The position numbers and the translations under genes were made by a program. A stretch of DNA of 64,000 nucleotides from Yamagishiella unicocca (taxonomy: Eukaryota; Chlorophyta; Chlorophyceae; Chlamydomonadales; Volvocaceae), in assembly GCA_003116995.1 (NCBI GenBank), contig BDSL01000065.1:1-64000 (forward strand), in the 5' to 3' direction. Below, in pieces: positions 23,509 to 35,732 of the stretch (positions within the stretch are counted from its first letter, which is position 1; the number at the start of each line of letters is the position of its first letter). Under the pieces are notes generated by a model. That model had not been told where the DNA came from. It ran no database searches and saw only the letters and a list, made by a program, of their open reading frames with translations.

Positions 23509-26500
23509 CCTTAAGTATCAATTGCCAAGTGGCATTCTGCTTAATTGTTACTTATGTCTCCCAAGCACGTAGTCCTGACGTGTCCTGAGATGCCCTGCGA
23601 AACCCGTAGGTTCAAGATGCCGTGACCGGGGGCCGTATTCTGCCTAAACTTCCGTGACACAAACACTCGCGTGCATTAGATGCGCATGTAATACAATCAT
23701 TGTCGGGGTTAATACTTGTCATCAGTCCTGGACTACGACGTATCTGCTTCAAACGAGTAATCCTGCCTGCCTGCCTGCCTCCTAACATTATTCCAGTGTC
23801 GGATTCGGCACCAGCACCAGCTGATAAACATTATGCGCTCCTGAGCAATAAACCTATTATCCAACCGCGCCCACCAGTTTCTGCTCCCATAGCCCTGCGC
23901 ATCATTTTGGCGTACGGTCAGTTTCATAAATTTACTAGCGTACTTACCTAATTAGACAAGTATACTTTTGAGCCGCGCAACTTGCTCTATAAGGACGCGC
24001 TTCGGTGTGCGAAACTCTAACGCCGGCCGTTGGCCCGGGTGACGTGTGGCCGTTGCTTTCCTTCGCCGCGGCCCGACCTTTTCATGCGACTCATAAGTTC
24101 CCTGCTGAGTGGCCCCAAATCGATCGAATAGGTATTTTTGCTCTACAAGGAGCCCTACGATTGTATTGTGTAACATCTTCAGCATGTCGCGAAGAGACTA
24201 TCGTCAACGCAGGTCAACAGGGGCCAACGAGACAGCGAGGCGAAGCTCATGCACTCGGCGAAGCGAGTAGCGAGTCAGTGCATCAGCTAACGATCCCCGA
24301 GTAGCTGCTGTGCGCCATCTTTCGAAGCAGTTGCCATCCAGCCCTCCACTCGCCCAGCGCGCGATGCCGGCCGCTATGCGGCGCAACAACCTGGCGGGCG
24401 TCGAACACTGGTGCTAACGAGAAACTGAACGCGCGTGACAACCTGCATGTACGACAGGTTTGATGTCGTGCTCTTCAAGCTCCCGCGCTTTATCTTCCCC
24501 CTGGTCGTCTATCCTATTCCTAATTGAGCGCGTAATATATTATACATGACCATCCACTCCACGGCTGCTTAGGTTGTGCATCGGCGCTGTTGGTAAGAAA
24601 TGTAGGTTTGTTGGGATCAGCTGTGAGCACCCAACACACACGTATAGCCGTGCAAGGACACGCAAAAGACGACCGGCAGCATCACACAGCCGCCGATGTT
24701 GGTGTGGAACTGCTATTTACAGCGATACGGTCCGGGGACACACGCCAGGCAGTTAAGCCAAGACGCGCACTGACAGCGTACCAGAGTCCCCCCCCCCCAG
24801 GGAAGACTACACAAACACGGCATCCGCAAAAATCAGAACCGCACCAACACGGCGGTGTACCAACGAAACATGATGAGGACGTGGAAAGAGCACAGGGCAG
24901 ACCCCGAACCACATCTCGTCAATTGCGCCACAATGAAGGCTATGAAACCAGCTACTGGTATACACAGAACCATGCGTCGACCGTCAAAAGAAAACAGGTG
25001 CAAGCCAGTACTGGGTTATTCCCTATGGCCTACTCATTAATGATAAAACCCGAACAACCTGAGGCTAAGATGCAGTCGGCGGGGCGCTGACAGCTCCCAA
25101 ACCTGGAAGGCGCAGCAGCAACACCACAAAGCCCACAACCAACCTTCAACCAACTTTCATTGGGAACACAGGACTGCAACAAGTCCACACCTAGTGAGAA
25201 TGTGAGATACGAATGGCAGTGCTAGCGCCCCGAAGCCCCAGCAACAAATCCGCCGGGTCCGCACGTGTTGCGGAGGAGCAAGGTCGCACCCGGCATCCGA
25301 ACGAACCTACATTAGCCGCTTGCGACACACTCCAGGTTGTCCGTACTCACCAGGAATCCAAACCGATCCAACCGAATTTCCGATCCATCAACAGGAAAAT
25401 ACTACAACAGGCTAATGATGTTTTCTGTTGTGGGACGCGCCTGCCTTCCTGCGTAAGAGCTGGTGTCGAACCTGACCCGGGGGCAGCTGGCTGATGTCAT
25501 GAGACCGGGCTGACGAGCCGCGCCGCTCGAACACGCACCACCTTCACGGCACACCGGGCCCGCCCATCAAACCATCAATGCGTGCTGCCATCCTTCCATA
25601 CGCGCCAGCGAGTCATCACCATTACCGCCGCACATCCGCAACCAGTGTCGAGTTGCCGCCGCAGATCAGGTCACTCTCCAGCTGTGACCGCTCGCATGGT
25701 ACTCTCGCATGCTTCACTCAAGAACCGTTCCAGGGATGGCTCGGACAAGGGACATCTCCGCACCACCACCACCATCAACTACAACAACGAGGGGAACGTG
25801 GGACGCACATCGCTCGCGACAGGCACCTAGATCCGCCACCACACCTCACCACAGCCTCGCCGCGACCTCACCACCTCACCCCACCTCCGCCCTCAGCCCG
25901 ATTCCCATGCGCCATGTACACTCGTACGGCAGCCGGTGCACAGCGGCATGCAGGTGGCACGCATAACCGAAACTACCGCGACTCCTGTGTTTCAGGTTGA
26001 CTCAAAACTGTCATTTTTTCCAAATCTCAGAAGAGGAATCACGTGCGCAAAATCAAAATCGACGCGTTCAGCACGCTGCGCCGCCGCGGGAGCGGCTAGA
26101 AGACAAGAACCTGCACTGCACTGGGCGTATGCCCTACATACGGCGCCTGAAGCAAAACCGTGAATCAACGGGGCCAAACACCCAAACAGTGTCTTATTGG
26201 CATTATCGACGCCTCGTAAGCCCTCTCCCCTCATAAACCGATCTTCGCTCCTTGCGGACATTGTACTACATACTAGTAGGTCACAGCCCGGCAGCTTCTG
26301 GAAAAACGCTGCGCGCTTGTGACCCCCTATGCAACACTGAAAGTGCCAGCGCCATGGCTGTCTCAAAACAACATGGCGCAGCAAAACACGGTCTTAATGC
26401 GAGAACATAAAGCCGCTGAGCCGGTAATAACGGCAAAAATGAAACCCGGTCACGGACAGGGCCGCCCGGCCTTGGATGGGCACCTCTCCTCCCCCCGCGT

Positions 26501-26593
26501 GATAGGTACGCGAGGGCAGCAGCTGCGTGGGTGCCCCATCACAAGCCCCTGGAGGGCGTAATACGGACAGCCCGTTATATAGCTGGCGGAAAA
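23509..26593. other. Region without recognised genes
   Basis: About 3.1 kb of moderate GC between DUF506 copies 2 and 3. Open frames such as 24590-25090 and 25578-26000 show no family signature. It should contain the promoter of copy 2 and the 3' UTR of copy 3. Confidence 0.55.
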
Positions 26594-28635
26594 TCAGTGC
26601 TGTGGCAACCTCCACGGAAGCCAAGACCGCTCGCCTACGAGCTCATGCAGCTGCTGGGGCTGCGGCGGGCCCCCCCCCAGCCGTACCAGATGTATGGCGG
26701 GCGCCTGCGGGTGCGCCGAGGGTCGAGTCTCCATGCGCGAGCCCCCACTGGACGTCCAGGCGGACACGGCCGCGCAGTCCAACAGGAGCTTGGCCGCCAG
26801 CAGCCCGGCGCCGCCCGCCCCGCCGCTGGGGCACCTGCTGGGTAGCATGCCAGTGCCGGTGGCTGCGCGGCGGTGGTGGTCGTGGTGTCGTGCGGGGGGG
26901 TGCGGATGTGGGTCCATCTGGGCCTCCTCGCAGCCCTTGGGTGGTGAGCCCAGAAGGCTCCCGCCGTCTCTGGCGGGCGACCCGCTGCTCGCAAGCACGC
27001 TGCCAGTCTCCAGGGACCGGCACCCAGAGGGCGAAGCGCAGTCAAAATCACACGACCGCGGCATGTCGTCCGGCAGGCCGGTCATGTGGAAGCCAGTGAC
27101 AGCGACCACGGGCCCGCGGTAGCAGCTCGCGGCCGAGGCGGTGGGCGGTGCGACAAAGCCCCTACTAGACGCGAAGGCTACTGGCAGCTGGCAGAAGACC
27201 GGGCTGCTGGGGCCGCCGCTGCCGGGTGCCGACAGCGACCCAACGGCCGGGGGTTCGGACTGATGATGGGCCTCGAGGGCTCCAGGGGGGAGCTGCGAGG
27301 AGCTTCGTTGGTGCAGAGACGCCTGATGGGCAAAAGCGCCGTCGATGGGACATAGAAACGGCGACGTGTGGCTGTTTCCGAGCGCAGCACATGCCGATAT
27401 GTCGCGTACTCGTGCGGGGCTGGGGAGCCACTTGCTTAGCATGGCCGCCTCCTTCCGCCAGGGCGGCAGCGCCAGGCCCTGCCGCTGGAACGAGTCCGCC
27501 ATCAGCGCACACAGCAGCTGCACGATGGGCACCAGGCGGCAGCTGCCGCCCACGTACACGTCGGGCGCGCGGCTGAGAACGTAGGTGTAGTCGGGCGAGG
27601 GGTGCGGGATGGTGAAGTGCTGCCGCAGGGCCGGCTCCACGATGAACTCCATGCCGGTGTACTCGCCCGTGCCGCGAACGACAAGGAACTCGTGCCGCAG
27701 GGACCTGCAAGAAACGGATGGTCGTTGCGTCAAGTGTGAAGGGCCCCCATCAAGTGTCAAGGCCCCCAAACGACTCAGCAACTACGGTATTGAACTTCTT
27801 CCAATGCACGCAAAGCGCGGATTCAAAGTTATAGGCTGGAAATATGGCCTGGCACGCGCCGATATTCGCGAACTGACAAGGCTTGGCTCCCGTCGGAACG
27901 CGACATCGCAGCACCGAAACGGGCCCAACAAAAGGCAACTTGCACGCAAATTTAACTTACCGGAAACATTCGCTGCCGCCGCCGAGGGCCACCCGTATGC
28001 TTACATCGTAGCCCCGACCTGAAAGCTTCGCTGCCAATGCACTCAAAAAGGTAGTCATGTTTGAACGCAAGCCCGGCTCCTCCAGTATTGATGTAACATC
28101 GCGATGAAGCTGCAGACAAAAAACGGCGGTTAGCCAATGTTTGTCGCAGTTTCCCCAGCCTCAGCTCGTAAAAGAGCTCGGGGACATGAACACTGAACTT
28201 AACCGATGCCAAGAGCACCGTGAAGCGGGACCCCTACTTAGAACCTTCCAAAGATACCACGCAGAGGTTTCGGGAAAAGGGCGAAAGAAGCCGCGCGTAG
28301 TTTCATAAATTGATTCAACTTAGAATGGGCCGTTCTCGATGCGCTATGAACCTCACCTGCCGCGCCAGCTCAGAAGGTTGACGTGCGGCCATCTCCAGTT
28401 TATGCGCCAGAGCTTCCAACTCTGAGCTCATAGGCTTAGACGCTTCCTTTTGGATGCCAGCGCCATCATCCGTATCCTGCTAGGACCCGACCCAAAACAT
28501 CCGCGTCAAACGACTGTACACCGACCGAAAGGGCGCTGCCAAGCGGCCAGCGTTTGAGCCCTCTCTACACCCTACTTCAGGGAATGCATAAACACTCACC
28601 TCAAAGTCGAAAAGCAGGTCGGTGGCTGGCTCCAT
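26594..28635 (-). CDS. DUF506 (PDDEXK_6) protein, copy 3
   Basis: Exons: 28635-28600 (MEPATDLLFDFE), 28476-28357, 28109-27961 and 27704-26594, 471 residues, with the same 0, 0, 2 phases as copies 1 and 4. Exon 2 is a helical segment (ELEALAHKLEMAARQ). Exon 3 contains LSGRGYDVSIRVALGGGSECF, trimmed here to its key part GYDVSIRVALGGG, the region preceding the core. The core from SLRHEF to LSKWLP is identical in protein to copies 1 and 2. The tail is Ser/Pro/His-rich and ends near AIHLVRLGGG, which resembles the late motif of copies 1 and 4. All splice sites are canonical GT-AG. Confidence 0.9.
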
Positions 28636-31010
28636 AGGCTCCGTTTTGGAAAGATATTTTTTGTGTGCGTATCTTACTTTTTCACAAGGAGACAGCCCCT
28701 TAAAGGCAGAGGCAGGTATTCAAAATAAGCCTTTGGTTAAATTATTTGCTTTGTGAAGGGCGATGTATTGCCCGTACCACTGTTCGCGCCGGTGCGGCCG
28801 GATATTGTGTGTTGGCTGTGGTATAACTAGAACATAAGGGATTCAGGCCAACTATGCACAAGCCGACTATGTAGTTAAATGGAAAGGAATAGAATGGGGA
28901 TATGCTGGCAGATTTGATACTGAGAGCAGTTACAAGGGGCCGCAATGGGCATACGACAGTGGGAAGCGACGTAGATGTTGCGCACGCCCCAGAGATACAT
29001 GTCGAACTCTTATTAAGCAGAATATTATCTTGCAGTGCAGCGCACGCGTCGTCTGCCAGCCTTGCAGTAGGTGGTGGTCACGGCCACGTCACCTCCCCGC
29101 GCTGTCTATTTAAACGCTTCTATGCTCCTTTGTTCCTGGATTTGTAGACACAATAAGGATTCCGTTTTGAACAAAACCCAAGTTAGCCTGGGGGCCTGAC
29201 CAAAGACTACGGCGCACACCTTCACACACAATACAATACACCTGCGAGCCCAAACCCACGCGCATACATGTTCTCAAGATTAAAGGAGGGTTTAATACCC
29301 GGCATCACTGTTTTTACGTAGAGGATAATGGTGGACGGGTCGCCAGGTTCGCCAGGGGCGAACAGTCAGCTGGCTGTGGAGGCACCTGTGAAGGCGAGGC
29401 GAGAGCTGAGCTGGTGCGGGGGCGAGGTCAGGCGGGGTCCTACCCGCGCCAACGGAATAAGGAAATTGCTTCATGATGGTATTCCGTGCCTTCAAGAGGC
29501 AGATCTTCTACGTGTCGGTGCGCGGGGAATGGTGTGTGGGCCTACCTGGTGTGTGACCGCCAGGGACCGCCTTCATCGCCATGCCGTCGCGGGACCAGTC
29601 AGCTCGATGGGGGCGGAGGAAACTGCCGAATCGACATAGGTGGAAAGGCGAGGAGGCATCTCATTGGGTTGCTTGCTTCACCCCACCCAGAAAACATATG
29701 CTGCTGCACCTGCCTCCATCTGACGCATCTAGGCGCGTGCCGGCTGCGTGCAGTTAATGCAGCGGGGTTCCGCTCAGAAGGTCCGGTAGCTGCGAGCGTG
29801 AACGCGTTACATGTTGCTGCCACCAGGCCGTCCTTGCCGGGCAAGATTAGTTAGGCCCCACCAGTGCTGCACACGTACATCCAGCCCGTCCCTCGCTCAT
29901 ACTACCGGTGGCACAAATAAGCACATGATCGGTGGAGCAAACGACATGCCTATAAATGTAAATTTAGGATAACGTAAGATTACTTGGCTTCGCGCAGACT
30001 TATTTCATACGCTCGGTGTGGTGTTGTGCAGCGCAAGTGCACGTTAGGCAGCCCCACGCAAGCACGGCAAGCGGCTTGCCCACGATTGAACATAAACGTC
30101 GCGGCTGCCCGTCCACACGCGCTCCTCCCAGCCCTGCGTGCGACTATTCGTGCCGCGCTATGTACTTTAGATGCCAAAGGCACCGGCGCCGGGCCACAAG
30201 CAAGCAAGGGCTCCCGCCCTGCACTGCGCAGCTCAGCCTGGTCATAGTGATGCACATGGATGGATGGTGGTTGCGTGGAACGGTGACAAAATGGGCTTAC
30301 GCGGAGCCACGCTGCCATCCACTTGGCCGTCTTCGACACCCACCTCCCAGCAGGCAGGCAGGCGCGCACGTAACCCCCTATACCAAGACGTCGTACTGCC
30401 GTTTAATACGGTATTCTGGCTACCTATCGGATCTGCACCCCACGCTCATGCGCGCAGTGATTGGGTGACTGCCCCAGAGCGCCGTCGCAACATGCGTCGA
30501 TAAGTCGGAGTCATAAATGATATCACAAGCGCAATGACGCGCAAACATACATGCTGAAATGCACACGACCTGGCTGTGGATTCTGGAGCCGCAGCAGCTC
30601 ACCGAGAGAAACCAATCGATGGCCGGCATGCACGCTAGAGTACAAACTACGTGCGTGACGTGATCGTTGTCCGTGCCACACTAGACTACCCCCCTGACTA
30701 ACAGGCTAGTTCGGCAGGCTGGGGAGCAGCTAGCTGAGTGCTATGCTTGCCGCTTGCGGACCTCCATTCCTTGAGTCTCACTCTGACAGCAAGAGCTGAA
30801 CTTCCTTCCTAGGGAAGTGCCCACTTTAATCCGCTGGAGGATGCCCTCTTGTACAAAATTGAGGTGCAAAAAACAAAATTGCAAAGCCGCGCTGCGACAC
30901 GTCTCCTCTCCTCACCCCACTCCGCCCTGCTCTGCTCTGCCCTGCTCTGCCCTGCTCTGCTGTCCCAGCCGCCCCGCTGCCTTCGACAAGGCCATCATGC
31001 GGCCGGCGAA
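28636..31010. other. Region without recognised genes
   Basis: About 2.4 kb. The 28.6-29.3 kb part is AT-richer than the rest. Open frames at 29328-29639 and 29980-30468 have no recognisable family. The promoter of copy 3 and the 3' UTR of copy 4 are expected here. Confidence 0.55.
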
Positions 31011-33098
31011 TCACCAGTCGCCACATGCATGCGCGTGAGGCTGAGGCTGAGCCCGGGCGGGCACCTCCGGGTGCAGCCCCTCCTGGCCCGGCTGGTCGGG
31101 GCGGCTGGTCCCCGAGGTGGCAGCGGGGGTTACGTGGAATCCCATCCGTACTTTGTGGATCGGCGCCTCGCCCCAGTGCGCGGGTGGCTGGGTCTGGATG
31201 AGACGATGGGCCGCCAGGGCTTGAGGCCCTGCCTGGAGCTGGAGGTGGGCAGCCAGCAAGCTGCTCTGCCCGCGGGGCATGCGACCCCCCGACGTTGCCG
31301 TGGGGCCGCTGGCCCTGCTCCTGGGGGCTGGCGACTGTCCCGCAGCAGCTCCAGCGCCAGCCGGCGCCGCCACCACTTCAGGAGCAGGTGGTGAGGGCCC
31401 TTCCGTGTCTGAACTGCAGCCCCCGGCGCCGCCGAAGGGTATGAAGCTCAGTGACTCGTAGCACCACTCCTCCTGCCGGATGATTCCCTGTACGGCCTGC
31501 TGGAAGTTGCCTAGCTGCCCAGTCCACTGCGGCTGCGGCTGGCCGGAGGGCGCAGACAGCGGGTCGCTGATGCGCGAGAACTGTTGCTGATGGGAGTGTG
31601 CGTGCTGCTGGTGCGGGTGCACGCTAGGCGCCTGCGAGTGAGGCGTGCCCGCGGGGCCGTCGGAGTTCCGTTGTGGCGGTGCGCTGATTCGGGCGAAGGA
31701 CATGTCGCGGGCGCGGTGGGGCAGCCACTTGCTGAGCATGGACTGGGTTCGGCGCCAGGGAGGTAGCGTGAGGCCCTTCTGTTCGAACGACTCCGCCATC
31801 AGCGCACACAGCGTCTGCAGCCAGCAACGGGGAGGAGCACGGCAGGCCGCAGCGAGGAGCGGGGCGAGGGTTGGTGCTTTGAGGAACACATGCAGCTGAT
31901 GCACGCGCACGATAAGCGGCTGTGCTTCGAGCGCCGAATGTCCCCCCAGGCGAAGGCGCAAAGCATCGTCGACCGGGACTTCGTAGCACGGAATGAACGA
32001 ATGTCACGCACCTGCACGATAGGCATCAGGCGGGAACCGGTGCCAACAAACACGTCGGGCGCGTAGGCCAGCAGTTCGCTGTACTCGTCCAATGGGTGCG
32101 AAATCACAAAGTGCTCTCGGAAGCGAGGCTCCACGATGAACTCGGCACCCTCGTGGTCGCCCTGCCCACGCACAGTGAGGAACTCGTGTCGCAGGTTCCT
32201 GTTGGGAGGCGGCATGCTAGTTGACGACGGGGCTTGCTTCACACGCGTCTTAACTGGCCCGCAAACGTTGCGTTACTTGCAAACTGGACAAAGCTGGACT
32301 TGCCTGAAGCACGCAGTACCTCCGCCTAGCGCTGTCCGTACATTGACGCTGTAACCCACAGCAGACAGCTTCGTTGCAAGCAATATAGCGTCTGGATCCC
32401 GCTCCTCTTGGACAAAGTAGCGTACGTCGCGCAACAACTGCAATGAAACATTAAAGTAGTCGGTAGTTATGGTCGTTTTCCAGGCCGTTCACGGCTTCAC
32501 GGCATTTCAGTCGCTATCAGTACCCGCTCAAGAACATGTGGGAATCCGATCAGAAGAAGCACTAAAACTTGTTTGGAAGATGGGCGGCCAAGACTGAATT
32601 GCAAGTTTGCCGGCGTGAACGCATACAGGTCTGCCGTCAGGCTTGCACATCTCCTACGCTTTGCCAGAGTAGCACCGAATTAAAAGGTTTCGCGACAGGA
32701 CGCGTCCTAACGCATCCCGCCGGGCATATGCGGCCGCCACAAGCAACCGCACCGAGCTGGCTCGCATACCTTGCCAGCATAATCGTCAACAGGTGCAGCG
32801 AAGAATATGAGCTTTTCCTTGTCGTGAGACAATTGCTCCTTGCTTCGGGCCCGCGGCATTGCGTCGCGTACGTCGGACGTGCGTTCCTCTACCTGCGGGT
32901 TCCCCGGTGCACACCAGCAGGAAGCGCACAATTCGATTACAACTAACCTGCTGTACCAGGTCTCATCCCCGAAACTGGACAAACGCCGTGTCCCTGTCGA
33001 CGCCGTGCGTTGCGCCCCCACAGTTACAGAGCAGAAGCCAAAACGCTTACCTCACAGTCAAAGACCAGGCTCCCCATGTAGATATTTGCGCTGGCCAT
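31011..33098 (-). CDS. DUF506 (PDDEXK_6) protein, copy 4 (divergent)
   Basis: Exons: 33098-33051, 32892-32770, 32437-32304, 32198-32012 and 31814-31011, 431 residues. Exon 1 gives MASANIYMGSLVFDCE, close to the copy 1 leader; in-frame ATGs also exist at 33125 and 33077. Exon 3 holds AVGYSVNVRTALGGGTACF. The core is clearly homologous but diverged: EFLTVRGQGDHEG, FIVEPRFREHF, APDVFVGTGSRL, LTLPPWRR and LSKWLP. An extra intron splits the core after MPIVQ, absent from copies 1-3. Intron 3 has a GC donor (GCAAGT). The tail is Gln/His/Pro-rich and ends with APIHKVRMGFHVTP. It looks like the older paralogue, not touched by the exchange that made the other three cores alike. Confidence 0.9.
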
Positions 33099-35732
33099 AG
33101 CGGTGCTCGTCGTAGCGGTGGGCATCGTATGAGCAACCGAATTGCTAAAGAGGAGAGCGCTGGGCTATAGGACTAATGTAAAGGCCATGGCCCGAACTAT
33201 GGTCATTTGACGACGCGTTTGTCTTGTATAAGAAGGGTGAAGCATGTCATCGCGTGTGGCAAGCATATGCCATTTTTCTCCCATGTACGACGCGGCGAGC
33301 GCGTTGTGTGTCAGCTCCGGACATCCCTTCACTCGATTCGATTCTTCCTTATGCAAGTATCCTACTTTTGAGCAGTGGTAGCTATTACATTTCTGCTGAT
33401 ACCACGGCTAGTCGCCAAACTCGCCATCTTGGAAGATGCTAGAAGCACGGCAGCAAAGCAGGCGCTTTGAAAACAATGAACGGAAGCCACTGGGTCACAA
33501 ACCCCCAGCCTGCTGCTTTGGAACATTTGAACCCGACAGCGGGGCGGCAGGGGCCGTCAGCCACCACAAGCGAACATCCCTTGACAGAGTAGAATGCAAG
33601 AATATCAACTAATGTGCCATGATCGTAGAAGCATCAGAGTGTGCAGATTGCCTGTCGTTGAAATTTGCTAACGGCGCAAATCGAACAGCGCATCTGAGGT
33701 CGTGCTGCTCCTGCCTTGTCGTTACTTTGTTTGCCATCCATGGCTTCTTCAGTACCATCGACACGGCTGTTCCGCAGATGCCCAAAAGCGTTCAGACCGA
33801 GACTCATTACCTTGCAGCCACAGACTGCCCTCGGTACGCGTCCACGCCTGTCCATGATAATAGCACAGAACGTGCGCTGCGTTCTAGCAGCTCGCAGGCG
33901 AGCTCTCGCTGCAATCGTAACCATGTTTCGCAGTTGTCATTGACGACGCTGCACGGCCGATTCCGCGTTCTGCCCTGCAATGTCCTGCATTGCCCAAAGG
34001 CAACCAACAAGCAATGCAAAACTGGCAACACTTAACACGACGCGCACGCCAAATTATACCGCGTCCCCTGCGCGTTGCATCCGACCGGCATCCAACCAGG
34101 AATGCATCTTTGCATCTTTCCAATGCGCACGGCGGCTGCCATCAACTGGGTGAGCCGTGCAACCCCGTGCACAGCACCAAAAACGTCCGCACTCCAGCTG
34201 ACACACAAAAAGCCAGCATCCTTAGCGCTAAGGATGCTATTCCACAACACATCTGTCAGTAGCCGCGCAAGGCCACAAGACTCCGCCAAGACCACCTGGT
34301 GCTTTCCCACCTGCAATCAAGGACGACGCGCCTGACCCGAGACTTTGAACCTGATGGGGAGGAGCGAGGAGGAAGTAAAGAGATAAAGAAACCGCCGGCA
34401 TTTCCCGGAACTGCCGGCATCCGCCAGCTGCACCGGTACCTCCCGGCACCATCAACACAACTCATCACTCAGCCAACGATACAGCGCGCATTTCAATGAG
34501 CTATCATGCGGCTTCCCGTTGTCTTAAAACCGTACCTTTCTTGCGCGCGCACAATCCCACGCAAACACGTTAACGCACAGCTATATTCAGCGCGCCACCT
34601 CTGTTCAAGAGATTCCGCGCGGCCCACCTGCGTAGTACGACACACATAACGACGAGACTGCCAACAGCCACCGCCACTACCTCACCCAGCGCCATTAAGT
34701 GCCCTCACGAGCGATGCGGCCGCAGCAGGATTAACGCCCCCGGATTCAGTGTCCTCGGTAAGAATTATTACGTACAGATTCAATGCAAATCTCGCAAGAG
34801 TTCATTGCAAATCTCGCAACGGGCCTACATTCACCACTGCCTTGCATGCCATTGCGCGACTGGTGAAGTCATCTAGGATAGAGAGCAAGATAGGGCGCCA
34901 GCGACATCCCCGAATGCGCGCCACGCCAGCAGTTCCGGTGTCACTCCTGGCCGTCGGCCCGGCAGTTGCAGGGCCGTTAGTGTCTTTCAACTGCCTCCCT
35001 CGACTTGGTGCTCTAAAACCGTCCATCCTGGCTTCGTCCCGGACATCGTCGCCGGGGGCCGCCGCATAGGGCCCTCGCCCCCCTCGTCCGCAGTCGCAGC
35101 AACCATCACGTGACCTACACACTCCCCAATCATTTCAGACGCACCAGGTCTCTAACATCAGGTCTTCCCTTAAGACACATCATGTCACGTAGTTCCTACA
35201 AATATGTGATGCTGTGGTTCGATCGCCGGTCGAGGCGGTGGCCGCAATTCGACCAAGAGGAGCCCCCAGGTCCAGGGGGGGCGGGTCAGCCGGGGGTACC
35301 GCAGCGCGGTGCGGTGCAACCCGCCAGGTCCAGAAGGGGCTCCCCGACGGACGCGCCTGGACCCCAAGACAAGAAGTTCCGTGTGGAGCTGTTGTATTCG
35401 CGGAAGCACCACACATGGTGTGATTGTGATTATGGTTGTGGTTGTGGGTTGCTCGCCGCGGACTGACTCCCAGTGACCGCTACTGTCACCACACGGTGTT
35501 TCTCCAAGCTCGCGCCTTGCTCTTGCTCTTGGTCCACCTCCACCTCCTCCTCCTCTACCTCCTCCACCTCCTCCGCCACCTCCACCTCCTCCTCGGGCCC
35601 GTCACGCTCATTGCCAAACCGAACTGCAACGCCCTGCAGCGCCGGCCCACTAAAAACCCGGTGCCTCCCTGGAGCTCCTCGCCGGTGAGTCGTACTCGAT
35701 CTCTCGATGCCAAGCACTTGCAGCACTTGCAC
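33099..35732. other. Region without recognised genes
   Basis: About 2.6 kb between DUF506-4 and the coiled-coil gene. A direct duplication of about 24 bases sharing TGCAAATCTCGCAA lies near 34785-34820. Just below 35733 is a CTC/GAG-rich stretch (about 35530-35600) that is the 3' UTR of the coiled-coil gene. No coding family was recognised. Confidence 0.55.

Noticed and set aside
35430..35732. Acidic Glu/Val-rich open frame below the coiled-coil gene
   Set aside because: The coiled-coil frame ends at the TAG at 35733 in a phase-consistent exon; the acidic frame is a GAG repeat in the 3' UTR.
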